51,362 bases of DNA. It comes from Actinotignum urinale DSM 15805 (GTDB lineage Bacteria; Actinomycetota; Actinomycetes; Actinomycetales; Actinomycetaceae). The stretch lies in NCBI RefSeq assembly GCF_000420445.1, contig NZ_ATUY01000011.1, forward strand, positions 1 through 51,362, given 5' to 3'. Each line of letters opens with the position of its first letter. Position 1 is the first letter of the stretch. The notes beneath the pieces were generated by a model. It did no database searches. It was not told the DNA's origin and saw only the letters and a list, made by a program, of their open reading frames with translations. The position numbers and the translations under genes were made by a program. Shown piece by piece: positions 1 to 6,534 of the stretch.

Positions 1-298
1 GTCATGGATCAGTCAGCTAGTTGAGCATCAGTGCGTTCAATCCATGAGCCGTAAGGGCAACTGTTACGATAACTCCGTGATGGAGAACTTCTTTTCTCAC
101 TTGAAAGAAGAAATGTTCAACAATGACTCATTCGTTTCCATCAGCGAGCTGCGCGCAGCGATTGACGAGTACATACAGTGGTACAACACTGAGCGTATGC
201 AAGAACGGCTCGGAGGGATGACCCCAAACGAATACCGGCAACACGCACTAACCACCATCGGATAGAATCACACTGTCCAAGAATTGGGGTTCAGTACA
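1..298 (+). mobile_element. IS3-family insertion sequence, right end (partial)
   Basis: The end of an IS3-family (IS150-like) element runs in from the left edge. It contains the transposase C-terminus and finishes in a terminal inverted repeat whose outward reading begins TGTACTGAACCCCAATTC and ends at base 298. Coding sequence of an unrelated regulator starts immediately after (minus strand, from 299), which places the insertion junction at 298/299. The left end is outside the window, so target duplication and full length cannot be judged. Confidence 0.85.
2..265 (+). CDS. IS3-family transposase (OrfB), C-terminal fragment
   Basis: This is the C-terminal part of a DDE integrase-type transposase that catalyses cut-and-paste or copy-out movement of an IS3-family element. 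The frame is open from the window edge, so the in-frame ATG at 44 is not the real start. Visible family signatures are SMSRKGNCYDNSVMENFF (containing the last catalytic Glu of the DDE triad), a LKEE stretch, then AIDEYIQWYNTERMQERL and the final GMTPNEYR motif, all typical of rve-domain C-termini. The reading frame is intact to its TAG stop. Only about a quarter of the usual protein is visible, so whether the complete element is functional is unknown. Confidence 0.9.
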   Translation, partial: SWISQLVEHQCVQSMSRKGNCYDNSVMENFFSHLKEEMFNNDSFVSISELRAAIDEYIQWYNTERMQERLGGMTPNEYRQHALTTIG

Positions 299-455
299 GC
301 CAAATCCCGTGTCTCTTTCCTGCTTAATAGCAAATTCCACGTAAATGTTTGAGGGAGGAGTTCCGAGGTTGTTGCGCGAAGATATGTTCCCGATCCTCCG
401 CGTGTTTCGACGATACCCAGTAGTTCCAGAGCAGCTAATGCTTCGCGGATTTGTG
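299..455 (-). pseudogene. FadR/GntR-type regulator fragment truncated by the IS3 element
   Basis: The minus strand encodes about 50 residues with the ending of a GntR winged helix followed by the start of an FCD effector domain: IREALAALELLGIVETRGGS, then GTYL, then LLPQTFTWNLLLSRKETRDL. Coding sequence stops exactly at the IS3 terminal repeat at 298, so the effector domain is lost. Upstream of the IREAL motif the expected N-terminal part of the winged helix (PPERELA...GVSRTP) is not recognisable, so the gene is broken on both sides. It would have been a metabolic repressor, but its ligand cannot be inferred. It lies divergent to an intact FCD-type regulator. Confidence 0.7.
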
Positions 456-791
456 CAAGTGCCGGGGTAAAACTACTGCAGCTTGTTGCGTAAAATAGAT
501 GTGGTGTGGGGCGGTTCTCGCCGTCCCGCATCACAGATTCCCAGGTGTCTGTTGAATAGTGAAAAGATGAAGGTACGACGAAACGGCGCGTGTTATGTGT
601 GCCGTCATAGTAGCGAGATGCGTCGAAATTTTTGGCTGCGAACTGGTTGTGATTGCCCAGGATGTGGTGAGAAATGTTCGTGTATTTCGAGGCTGTAAAA
701 GTAGTAAAAACAACATTTTCGCCGATTATCTTATCTTGTTGAACTAAACGTATAAAATAGATGCAGGTCAAACCGAGATGTTAGGTGATAG
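456..791. other. Degraded intergenic stretch between broken and intact GntR genes
   Basis: The minus-strand frame of the truncated regulator stays open up to about 771, but its translation has no motif I recognise and does not look like the start of a GntR protein. This is probably decayed sequence or a fusion left by an older rearrangement. A TATAAA hexamer at 751-756 may be the -10 of the rightward regulator gene starting at 792. No convincing -35 is visible. Confidence 0.4.
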
Positions 792-1460
792 ATGCGGGCG
801 CGAGCTTCATTACGAGATGAAATCTACCAGGATATTCTTGATTTGCTCCTCGGTGGAGCATATCAGCCTGGCGAAGTGGTGAATATTGACGCCCTTTCTC
901 GAACTCTTGACGTTTCCCCAACCCCTATTAGGGAAGCCCTGGTGGAGTTGGAACATACCTCGCTTGTTGAACGCACGGCTCGTCGTGGATATAGGGTTGC
1001 CTCTCCTCTTTCCGGTAAACAAATCAAGGATCTAATGGAGGTTCGAACAATTCTTGAGCTTCAAGCCTTGAAACGTGCATATCCTACGGTCGATTCGTGG
1101 ATTGACGAGTTGACGTTGGCGCACGATGAGCACGTCAAGGCTTTCGAATATCTTCCGCGAGCTGAAAAATCTCAGGAATACTCTGCAATCCGCCACTATT
1201 TTGAAGCTGATTGGCGTTTCCACACGATTATTTTTGAGAATGCGGGCAATGGGTATCTTTTGAAGGTGTTGGAGGGTTTGGCTTTCCAAATGCATCGTTT
1301 GAGGCAAACAGTGGGGCACGGGAAATCCGATGGTGCTGACGCCACGTGTGAACACTCCAAAATTTTGCACGCCCTGCAGGAAAGAAACGAAAAAGCGAGC
1401 AAGCTTGCTATGAAAAGCCACCTCAATAAGGTGCTCAAGCGTTCGGTTGCGGACTCTTAA
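792..1460 (+). CDS. GntR-family transcriptional regulator with FCD domain
   Basis: This 222-residue DNA-binding regulator has a FadR-subfamily layout. The N-terminal winged helix (about residues 5-70) includes the recognition-helix motif VSPTPIREALVELE, the wing follows as LVERTARRGYRVA, and a C-terminal all-helical FCD ligand-binding domain (about 78-215) contains the LMEVRTILE opening typical of that fold. FCD regulators usually repress carbohydrate or organic-acid genes until a metabolite binds. The tetrulose-phosphate cassette starts about 310 bases downstream on the same strand, so this protein is the natural candidate to control it, which is inference from position. The ATG start directly precedes conserved sequence. 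Confidence 0.88.
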   Translation: MRARASLRDEIYQDILDLLLGGAYQPGEVVNIDALSRTLDVSPTPIREALVELEHTSLVERTARRGYRVASPLSGKQIKDLMEVRTILELQALKRAYPTVDSWIDELTLAHDEHVKAFEYLPRAEKSQEYSAIRHYFEADWRFHTIIFENAGNGYLLKVLEGLAFQMHRLRQTVGHGKSDGADATCEHSKILHALQERNEKASKLAMKSHLNKVLKRSVADS

Positions 1461-1646
1461 TAGGCGGGGTTCGGCTCATTATTTGCGCAAGCGATCGGAG
1501 CCTGTTGTAGAAGGATGCCGTCGTTCTCTCGTCGACGTTAGCGGTTAACTGACATCTACCCTAGCGGAGCGGACCTTAGCGTAGGGGGCTCTCTAGTTTT
1601 CCGGGTGGAAACATCCGATGAACGACCCCTTTACATTTGTCTATGC

Positions 1647-1676
1647 ATGGCATGTGAAAGAAAAATCCTATATGAT
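1647..1676 (+). promoter_or_regulatory. Putative promoter of the erythrulose kinase gene
   Basis: ATGGCA (1647-1652) and TATGAT (1671-1676) are separated by 18 bases, four and five matches to the -35 and -10 consensus respectively. The -35 lies inside a small palindrome (GCATGGCATG). A transcript from here would have a leader of about 90 bases before the ATG at 1772. Confidence 0.45.
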
Positions 1677-1696
1677 TTAAGGGGTTCATTCTTTAA

Positions 1697-1713
1697 CGAA
1701 CGTTGATAGTTCG
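1697..1713. promoter_or_regulatory. Inverted repeat CGAAC-N7-GTTCG, possible operator
   Basis: A perfect 5-bp dyad with a 7-base centre lies about 20 bases downstream of the putative -10. Its place just past the transcription start and 58 bases before the kinase ATG fits a repressor site, plausibly for the upstream GntR/FCD regulator. No binding data exist and the half-sites are short. Confidence 0.35.
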
Positions 1714-1771
1714 CCAAAAGTAGCCAATGGGTGATGAAAAAACATCACAAACGACCAGCAATGGAGCTTGA

Positions 1772-3490
1772 ATGACTTACTTGGTAAATAATCCAGAGAA
1801 GTTCGCTGCAGATAGCCTCAAAGGTTTCTGTGCGGCATTCTCACAATACGTCCAACCCGTTCACGGTGGGGTCGTCCGATCAACCTCAAGTCCTCAAGGG
1901 CAGGTGTCCATCGTTGTCGGTGGCGGTTCCGGGCATTATCCCGCATTCGCGGGCTGGGTTGGTAGCGGAATGGCGCACGGCTCGGTGTGTGGAAACATTT
2001 TCGCCTCACCTTCTGCCTCCCAGGTGAAATCCGTGGTGAAAGCTGCGGATAACGGTGGCGGCACACTCATCCTGTTCGGCAACTACGCCGGAGACGTCCT
2101 GCATTTCGGTAACGGCGCCGAACAGCTACGTAACGAAGGACACGATATTCGCATCGTATGTATTTCCGACGATATTGCGTCCAACACCCCGGAAAATCAC
2201 CTCGATCGGCGTGGAATTGCGGGTGATACTTTCGTTGTGAAGGTTGCTGGCGCTGCGGCAGCTGCCGGTTTGAATCTCGACGAGGTAGAAGCTACTACAC
2301 GCAAAGCCAATGATTGCACACGTTCCCTGGGTGTGGCTTTCACGGGTTGTACGCTTCCCGGAGCTGGTGAACCGCTTTTTGAGGTGGAACACGGAAAATA
2401 CGGTCTCGGTTTAGGAATTCACGGTGAGCAAGGATTGTCGACGCACACCATTACTACAGCTGACGAAATTTCCACAATGCTTGTGGAGAAGATTCTTGAG
2501 GAAGAACCGGAACGCGGTAAAGACGGGTATAACGGGCGAGTAGCCGTGCTTGTGAACGGGCTAGGGTCGTGCAGCTACGAAGAACTTTTCGTCGTCTATG
2601 CGAAAGTTAGCGAGTTGTTGAAAGAACGCGGTTTCACCATTGTTGCTCCGCTTGTTGATGAGCAGGTGACAAGCCTGGATATGGCTGGTGTCTCACTGTC
2701 ACTCATGTTCCTTGATGAGGAGTTGGAAGCCTTCTGGACAGCTCCGGCTGATGCGCCAGCTTTCCACACGGGCGTTGTGGAGCAGTCAACGGGCAAACGT
2801 ATTGTTAAGGAAGAAACGGAAGCCCAAATTGTTGCCGGGTCGGAAGAATCCGCAGCTTTTGCGCTCAAGATAGCCTCGGTGCTTGACGTCTTTGAGAAAA
2901 CCGCACGTGAGGCCGAGCCGGAACTTGGCCGCATGGATGCCATTGCTGGCGACGGCGATCACGGACAGGGAATGACGCTTGGCTCAACTGCGGCCGCTTC
3001 AGCGTCACGTGAAGCGGCCGCCGCGCGCGCCGGTGCCCGCACCCTCCTAGCGCGCGCCGGAGCCGCCTGGTCCGAGGGTGCCGGAGGCACATCCGGCGCA
3101 CTATGGGGAGGTGCGCTCAGTAAGGTTGCCAATGCCTTCTCTGATCATGCAGTTCCCACGAAGGTCGAGATTATTGATGCCGTCGCTAAGGGTGCCAGGT
3201 CCATTCAAGAAATGGGTGGCGCTCAGGTTGGCGATAAGACCATGGTTGATGCCGTGATTCCTTTCGCTGAAGCACTTGAGGCGAAGCGGGATAGCTCCGA
3301 GCCTCTCGCCGATATTTGGGCGGATGCGGCGGCGAAAGCACGCGAAGCTGCAGATGCAACAGCGAATATTGTGGCACGCAAGGGCAGGGCGCGCACCCAC
3401 GGGGATGCCTCCATGGGCACTCCTGATCCGGGCGCGATTTCCTTCAGTATGCTCATGGTGGCAGCTGCTGACATGATCCGCGGGTTTTAA
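1772..3490 (+). CDS. Dihydroxyacetone kinase-family protein (DhaK-DhaL fusion), likely erythrulose kinase
   Basis: This 572-residue ATP-dependent kinase has the substrate-binding DhaK domain (about 1-335) fused to the nucleotide-binding DhaL domain (about 365-572). His217 in GIHGEQG is the residue that forms the hemiaminal with the ketose substrate. GDGDHG at about 393-398 supplies the Asp residues that bind Mg-ATP. The DhaK part has the motif GGGSGHYPAFAG followed by GNIFASPSA and NYAGDV, the wording I associate with the tetrulose kinases LerK/DerK rather than with glycerone kinases. The two following isomerase genes, of the LerI and DerI types, support erythrulose as substrate. Substrate and phosphorylation position remain inferred, and dihydroxyacetone is the alternative. 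Confidence 0.88.
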   Translation: MTYLVNNPEKFAADSLKGFCAAFSQYVQPVHGGVVRSTSSPQGQVSIVVGGGSGHYPAFAGWVGSGMAHGSVCGNIFASPSASQVKSVVKAADNGGGTLILFGNYAGDVLHFGNGAEQLRNEGHDIRIVCISDDIASNTPENHLDRRGIAGDTFVVKVAGAAAAAGLNLDEVEATTRKANDCTRSLGVAFTGCTLPGAGEPLFEVEHGKYGLGLGIHGEQGLSTHTITTADEISTMLVEKILEEEPERGKDGYNGRVAVLVNGLGSCSYEELFVVYAKVSELLKERGFTIVAPLVDEQVTSLDMAGVSLSLMFLDEELEAFWTAPADAPAFHTGVVEQSTGKRIVKEETEAQIVAGSEESAAFALKIASVLDVFEKTAREAEPELGRMDAIAGDGDHGQGMTLGSTAAASASREAAAARAGARTLLARAGAAWSEGAGGTSGALWGGALSKVANAFSDHAVPTKVEIIDAVAKGARSIQEMGGAQVGDKTMVDAVIPFAEALEAKRDSSEPLADIWADAAAKAREAADATANIVARKGRARTHGDASMGTPDPGAISFSMLMVAAADMIRGF

Positions 3491-3502
3491 TGTTGTGCGG
3501 GT

Positions 3503-3616
3503 GCGGGCACTTTAACGTAGCGCGGGCACTTTAACGTAACGCGGGCTCTGTAACGTAACAAGGGCACTTTAGCGTAACGCGGGCTCTGTAGCGTAGCGCG
3601 GGCACTTTAGCGTAAC
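3503..3616. repeat. Six tandem 19-bp direct repeats
   Basis: Copies start at 3503, 3522, 3541, 3560, 3579 and 3598 with an exact 19-base period, and a partial seventh copy starts at 3617. The unit is GCGGGCACTTTARCGTAAC with variation, and a CTCTGTA variant occurs in copies three and five. The array begins 13 bases after the kinase stop codon and does not encode an extension of that protein. Confidence 0.85.
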
Positions 3617-3709
3617 GCGAGCTTAAGAACTTGCGTAGCGGGCTATTCGGTTCGTTGCAGATTCTCAAGGTAGCGCGCGTTTGAGAAGTCGCGTAGCGTG
3701 GCGGGTTGA

Positions 3710-3742
3710 AAAGTGCCCGCAAAGTGCCCGCAAAGTGCCCTC
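3710..3742. repeat. Three 11-bp repeats complementary to the 19-bp array
   Basis: AAAGTGCCCGC occurs at 3710 and 3721, and AAAGTGCCCTC at 3732. It is the exact reverse complement of GCGGGCACTTT, the first eleven bases of the upstream 19-bp units. The two clusters could therefore pair across about 100 bases as a family of alternative long-range hairpins in DNA or RNA. Confidence 0.8.
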
Positions 3743-3884
3743 ACATCGCCCTTCGCCGGCAACTATGAAGATATTGCTCATTGACAGAAATTTAGTGGCA
3801 TATCAACGTAGTACAATGAGAACATTAATAAAGGTATAAAACAACTTCATATTTCACCACAAACACACAAAGAAAGGTAAAAAT
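3743..3884 (+). promoter_or_regulatory. Region upstream of derI with possible promoter elements
   Basis: A consensus TTGACA (3781-3786) and a TACAAT (3812-3817) lie before the isomerase gene, but the 25-base spacing is too long for a standard sigma-A promoter. TATAAA near 3834 is another -10-like match. The isomerases may be transcribed separately from the kinase, or read through the repeat array. The ribosome-binding site AGAAAGG lies just upstream of the ATG at 3885. Confidence 0.3.
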
Positions 3885-4352
3885 ATGGGATATCGTGTTG
3901 TCGTCCTTGGAGATTCTGCAGGATGGCCGTACAAGGACATTATTAAGGCAGATCTCGAAGCCGATGATCGTATCGACGAGGTAATTGATATTGGGCTTGG
4001 CGAAGGTGCCGATCCCGTTCTTTACCCGAATCTCGCCACAAAGGGCGCGGAAATGATTGCACGTGGCGAAGCCGACCGCGGCGTATTTATTTGCGGAACC
4101 GGCATGGGCGTCGCAATGGCAGCAAACAAGGTCAAGGGAATTCGCGCATCGACAGCGCACGATTCCTTCTCCGTTGAACGCCTTGTGCTCTCCAATAATG
4201 CCCAGGTTTTGTGTCTCGGCCAGCGCGTTGTTGGTGTGGAACTTGCCCGTCGCCTCGCCAAAGAATTCTTCAACTACGAATTCGATCCCGCCTCACATTC
4301 CAAGGCGAATGTTGACGCCATTTGCGCCTACGATGGCTCGCTGGAGGAATAA
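3885..4352 (+). CDS. derI: RpiB/LacAB-family isomerase, likely D-erythrulose-4-phosphate isomerase
   Basis: This 155-residue cytosolic sugar-phosphate isomerase belongs to the RpiB fold. The CGTGMG loop with catalytic Cys70, AANKVKGIRA and His92 (AHDSF) are retained. It differs from ribose-5-phosphate isomerase B where the usual GSDHAG reads GDSAG (9-13), and it carries the DSFSVERLVLSNNAQVLC block and the ending VDAICAYDG characteristic of EryI/DerI enzymes. Those convert D-erythrulose 4-phosphate to D-erythrose 4-phosphate. It lies three bases before the TIM-like gene, with a GGAGGAA ribosome-binding site for that gene inside its last codons, so the two are translationally linked. A general pentose-phosphate isomerase role is less likely but not excluded. 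Confidence 0.82.
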   Translation: MGYRVVVLGDSAGWPYKDIIKADLEADDRIDEVIDIGLGEGADPVLYPNLATKGAEMIARGEADRGVFICGTGMGVAMAANKVKGIRASTAHDSFSVERLVLSNNAQVLCLGQRVVGVELARRLAKEFFNYEFDPASHSKANVDAICAYDGSLEE

Positions 4353-4355
4353 CAC

Positions 4356-5102
4356 ATGGTGCATTGGATAGGCACAAGCTGGAAAATGAATGGCACCCAA
4401 GATTTTGGGGAAAACTACGCGAAGAAATTGCGCGAAGCCAAAGTCGGGCAAGTTGAAGGCATCCAACCCTTCATCATCCCTCCGTTCACCCTCACAACCA
4501 CTGTAGCCAAGGCACTCGGCAGGTTTTCGGGGGTTGCGCTCGGCGTCCAAAACGCCCACTGGGAAGATTCAGGTGCATGGACAGGTGAAATTTCCATGCT
4601 TCAGGCGAAAGATGCCGGTGCGCAGGTAGTCGAGCTCGGCCACTCCGAGCGTCGCGAATACTTTGGGGAAACAGATGAAACTGTGAACCTCAAAGTGAAG
4701 GCAGCGCTTCGGAACAATTTGCGTCCGCTGGTGTGTTTCGGTGAACCGCTGGAAGTTTTCGAGGCAGGGGAGTCCATTCCCTTCATTACCGCCCAGGTCG
4801 ATGCAGCACTGGACGGCGTGGAGGATACCTCCTCGATTCTCTTGGCCTACGAACCCATTTGGGCGATTGGCGAAAAGGGACGCGAACCCAACCCGGAGGA
4901 TCTGGAAACCGCTTTCGCTGAACTCTCCGCCCGCTACGCCGACCGCGTGGAAGGCATTCTCTATGGCGGTTCCGTGAATCACGATAACAACCAGTGGTTG
5001 CTAAGGATTCCCGGGATTGACGGCCTGTTTATTGGCCGTTCGGCATGGACGCCGGAAGGGTATCTGGAAAATATCCGTTTAGCTAAAGAAGTTATTGGAT
5101 AG
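4356..5102 (+). CDS. lerI: Triosephosphate-isomerase-like protein, likely L-erythrulose-1-phosphate isomerase
   Basis: This 248-residue TIM-barrel isomerase retains all catalytic positions: Lys10 in GTSWKMN, His96 in ELGHSERREYFGETD, Glu166 in AYEPIWAIG, and the phosphate-binding LYGGSV and GLFIGRSAW segments. GTSWKMN at the start and QNAHWEDSGAWTGEIS mark the EryH/LerI branch that interconverts tetrulose phosphates, rather than glycolytic TPI (which normally lies beside gapA and pgk). It follows derI in the same unit. Together with the kinase it would take L-erythrulose through its phosphate to D-erythrulose 4-phosphate, the substrate of DerI. Glycolytic TPI activity cannot be excluded from sequence alone. 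Confidence 0.85.
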   Translation: MVHWIGTSWKMNGTQDFGENYAKKLREAKVGQVEGIQPFIIPPFTLTTTVAKALGRFSGVALGVQNAHWEDSGAWTGEISMLQAKDAGAQVVELGHSERREYFGETDETVNLKVKAALRNNLRPLVCFGEPLEVFEAGESIPFITAQVDAALDGVEDTSSILLAYEPIWAIGEKGREPNPEDLETAFAELSARYADRVEGILYGGSVNHDNNQWLLRIPGIDGLFIGRSAWTPEGYLENIRLAKEVIG

Positions 5103-5289
5103 TTTCTAAGCCCTCACTTGTTTGGTTAGTTTCGTTAATGTCGAGACTCGCGAATATCTTCGTAGCCGAGGTGCGTAAACTGTTTGGGTAGTCCCGATTT
5201 TTAGCTACTTTTGACTGTTTCGCGAACGTCGCAACGTAGATGCTTGGGTTACTTTCCAGGGTTTTATCGTTTCATAAGTTACGACGACG

Positions 5290-5317
5290 AGGGGCAGGCG
5301 CCACCGCGCCTGCCCCT
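5290..5317 (+). terminator. GC-rich hairpin after the tetrulose cassette
   Basis: AGGGGCAGGCGC and GCGCCTGCCCCT form a perfect 12-bp stem with a CACC loop. No U-tract follows, which is common for actinobacterial terminators. It lies in the 271-base gap between lerI and murB. Confidence 0.6.
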
Positions 5318-5360
5318 AACTCTGCCCAAAATAATCTAGGGTACTTTCATAGTTCTGGGG

Positions 5361-5366
5361 TAAAAT
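5361..5366 (+). promoter_or_regulatory. -10 element of murB, implying a leaderless transcript
   Basis: TAAAAT lies 7 bases before the GTG start at 5374, the distance expected between a -10 box and the transcription start. The mRNA would therefore begin at or next to the start codon. No Shine-Dalgarno sequence is present upstream. Confidence 0.5.
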
Positions 5367-5373
5367 AACAGAT

Positions 5374-6534
5374 GTGAGTTGTGACATTTATTTCCCCACG
5401 CAATCAGAGAATCCTTGCGAACCGGTATTATCTCATCGCCAGAAAACAAATCCTTCAACCCTGGCAGATCTAACAACCATTGGTGTTGGCGGAAAAATGG
5501 GAAACTACATTCAGGCAGAATCCGAAGAGGAGATTATTTCCCATATTCGCCAAGCTGATGATGCACACATCCCCTTCCTTATGATCGGTGGCGGATCCAA
5601 TATTTTGCCACAGGATGCAGATTTCCCCGGAATCGTCGTCCGAGACACACGCGAGGATATCAACGTTATTGAAGTGAGTGGCTGCGGAGGCGCAACTTTC
5701 ACGGCAACAGCTGGAACTTCGTGGGATACGCTGGTTGCCCGCGCCGTAACTGAAGATTGGGCGGGCTTGGAAGCCCTCTCAGGAATCCCCGGAACTGTTG
5801 GCGCAGCCCCCGTCCAAAACATTGGCGCCTACGGGCAGGAAGTCGCATCCTCAATTGCCAGCGTCCGCGTCTACGACCGCGCAGAAAAGAAAACCCGCAG
5901 CCTCAGCCTCAGCGCCCTCAAACTCGGCTACCGCACCTCAATTATTAAAGACAGCATCGCCAGTTTTGGTCCAAGCCCGCGCTATATCGTCCTCAGCGTC
6001 GAATTTCAAACTTTCCTCTCCAACCGCTCCAACCCGATCGCCTACGGCCAACTTGCCGATACCCTCGGCGTCAACATAGGGGACCGCATAGATAACCGCA
6101 GGGTTCGCGAAGCGGTTCTCGAACTTCGAACTTCCAAAGGAATGGTTATTAACGACGACGACCGCGATTCTTTCTCCTGCGGTTCGTTCTTCACCAACCC
6201 CATTATTAGTGTTGAACAAGCTAAAACTCTTCCCGAAAAAGCCCCGCGCTACGCTGTTCACGACACCACGAAATACACCTTAAATAGGGGAGCGCCAACC
6301 ATTGAAGGAATTGTGAAAACAAGCGCGGCATGGCTCATCCAAAACGCGGGTTTTGAGCGCGGATACGGGCATGGAGAAGCGCGATTATCGTCGAAACACA
6401 CCTTGAGTATTACGAATCGGGGCCACGCAACAGGAGCCGATATTCGCGCACTTGCGAGGGAAATCCAGGAGGGGGTCCGCACGGTTTACGGAATCGACCT
6501 TCACTCCGAACCCGTTATTATAGGTGGCCTTTAA
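5374..6534 (+). CDS. murB: UDP-N-acetylmuramate dehydrogenase MurB
   Basis: This FAD flavoenzyme reduces UDP-GlcNAc-enolpyruvate to UDP-MurNAc with NADPH, the second committed step of peptidoglycan synthesis in the cytosol. At 386 residues it is of normal actinobacterial length. The FAD-binding domain is shown by LTTIGVGG, FLMIGGGSNILP and GIPGTVGAAPVQNIGAYG. The MurB C-terminal domain has SCGSFFTNPI, carrying the proton-donor Ser, and a C-terminal HSEPVIIGG supplying the second catalytic acidic residue. The GTG start is chosen because a -10 box ends 7 bases before it. The stop codon overlaps the ATG of the next gene by one base. Confidence 0.93.
   Translation: MSCDIYFPTQSENPCEPVLSHRQKTNPSTLADLTTIGVGGKMGNYIQAESEEEIISHIRQADDAHIPFLMIGGGSNILPQDADFPGIVVRDTREDINVIEVSGCGGATFTATAGTSWDTLVARAVTEDWAGLEALSGIPGTVGAAPVQNIGAYGQEVASSIASVRVYDRAEKKTRSLSLSALKLGYRTSIIKDSIASFGPSPRYIVLSVEFQTFLSNRSNPIAYGQLADTLGVNIGDRIDNRRVREAVLELRTSKGMVINDDDRDSFSCGSFFTNPIISVEQAKTLPEKAPRYAVHDTTKYTLNRGAPTIEGIVKTSAAWLIQNAGFERGYGHGEARLSSKHTLSITNRGHATGADIRALAREIQEGVRTVYGIDLHSEPVIIGGL

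Larger units (their letters stand above)
1461..1771 (+). other. Intergenic region upstream of the kinase cassette
   Basis: This 311-base gap holds an imperfect GC-rich inverted repeat near 1559-1590 (CCTAGCG...AGCGTAGG), which may end the gntR transcript. It also holds the putative kinase promoter (1647-1676) and an inverted repeat at 1697-1713. No ORF of interest was seen. Confidence 0.45.

Noticed and set aside
268-771. Complete 167-codon minus-strand gene
   Set aside because: Only the part from 299 to about 455 resembles a protein family; the end runs into the IS3 repeat and the beginning has no recognisable domain.
3531-3722. 63-codon minus-strand frame in the repeat array
   Set aside because: It is a by-product of the 19-bp repeats and has no start signals.
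3503-3742. CRISPR array
   Set aside because: Repeats are contiguous with no spacers and no cas genes are nearby.
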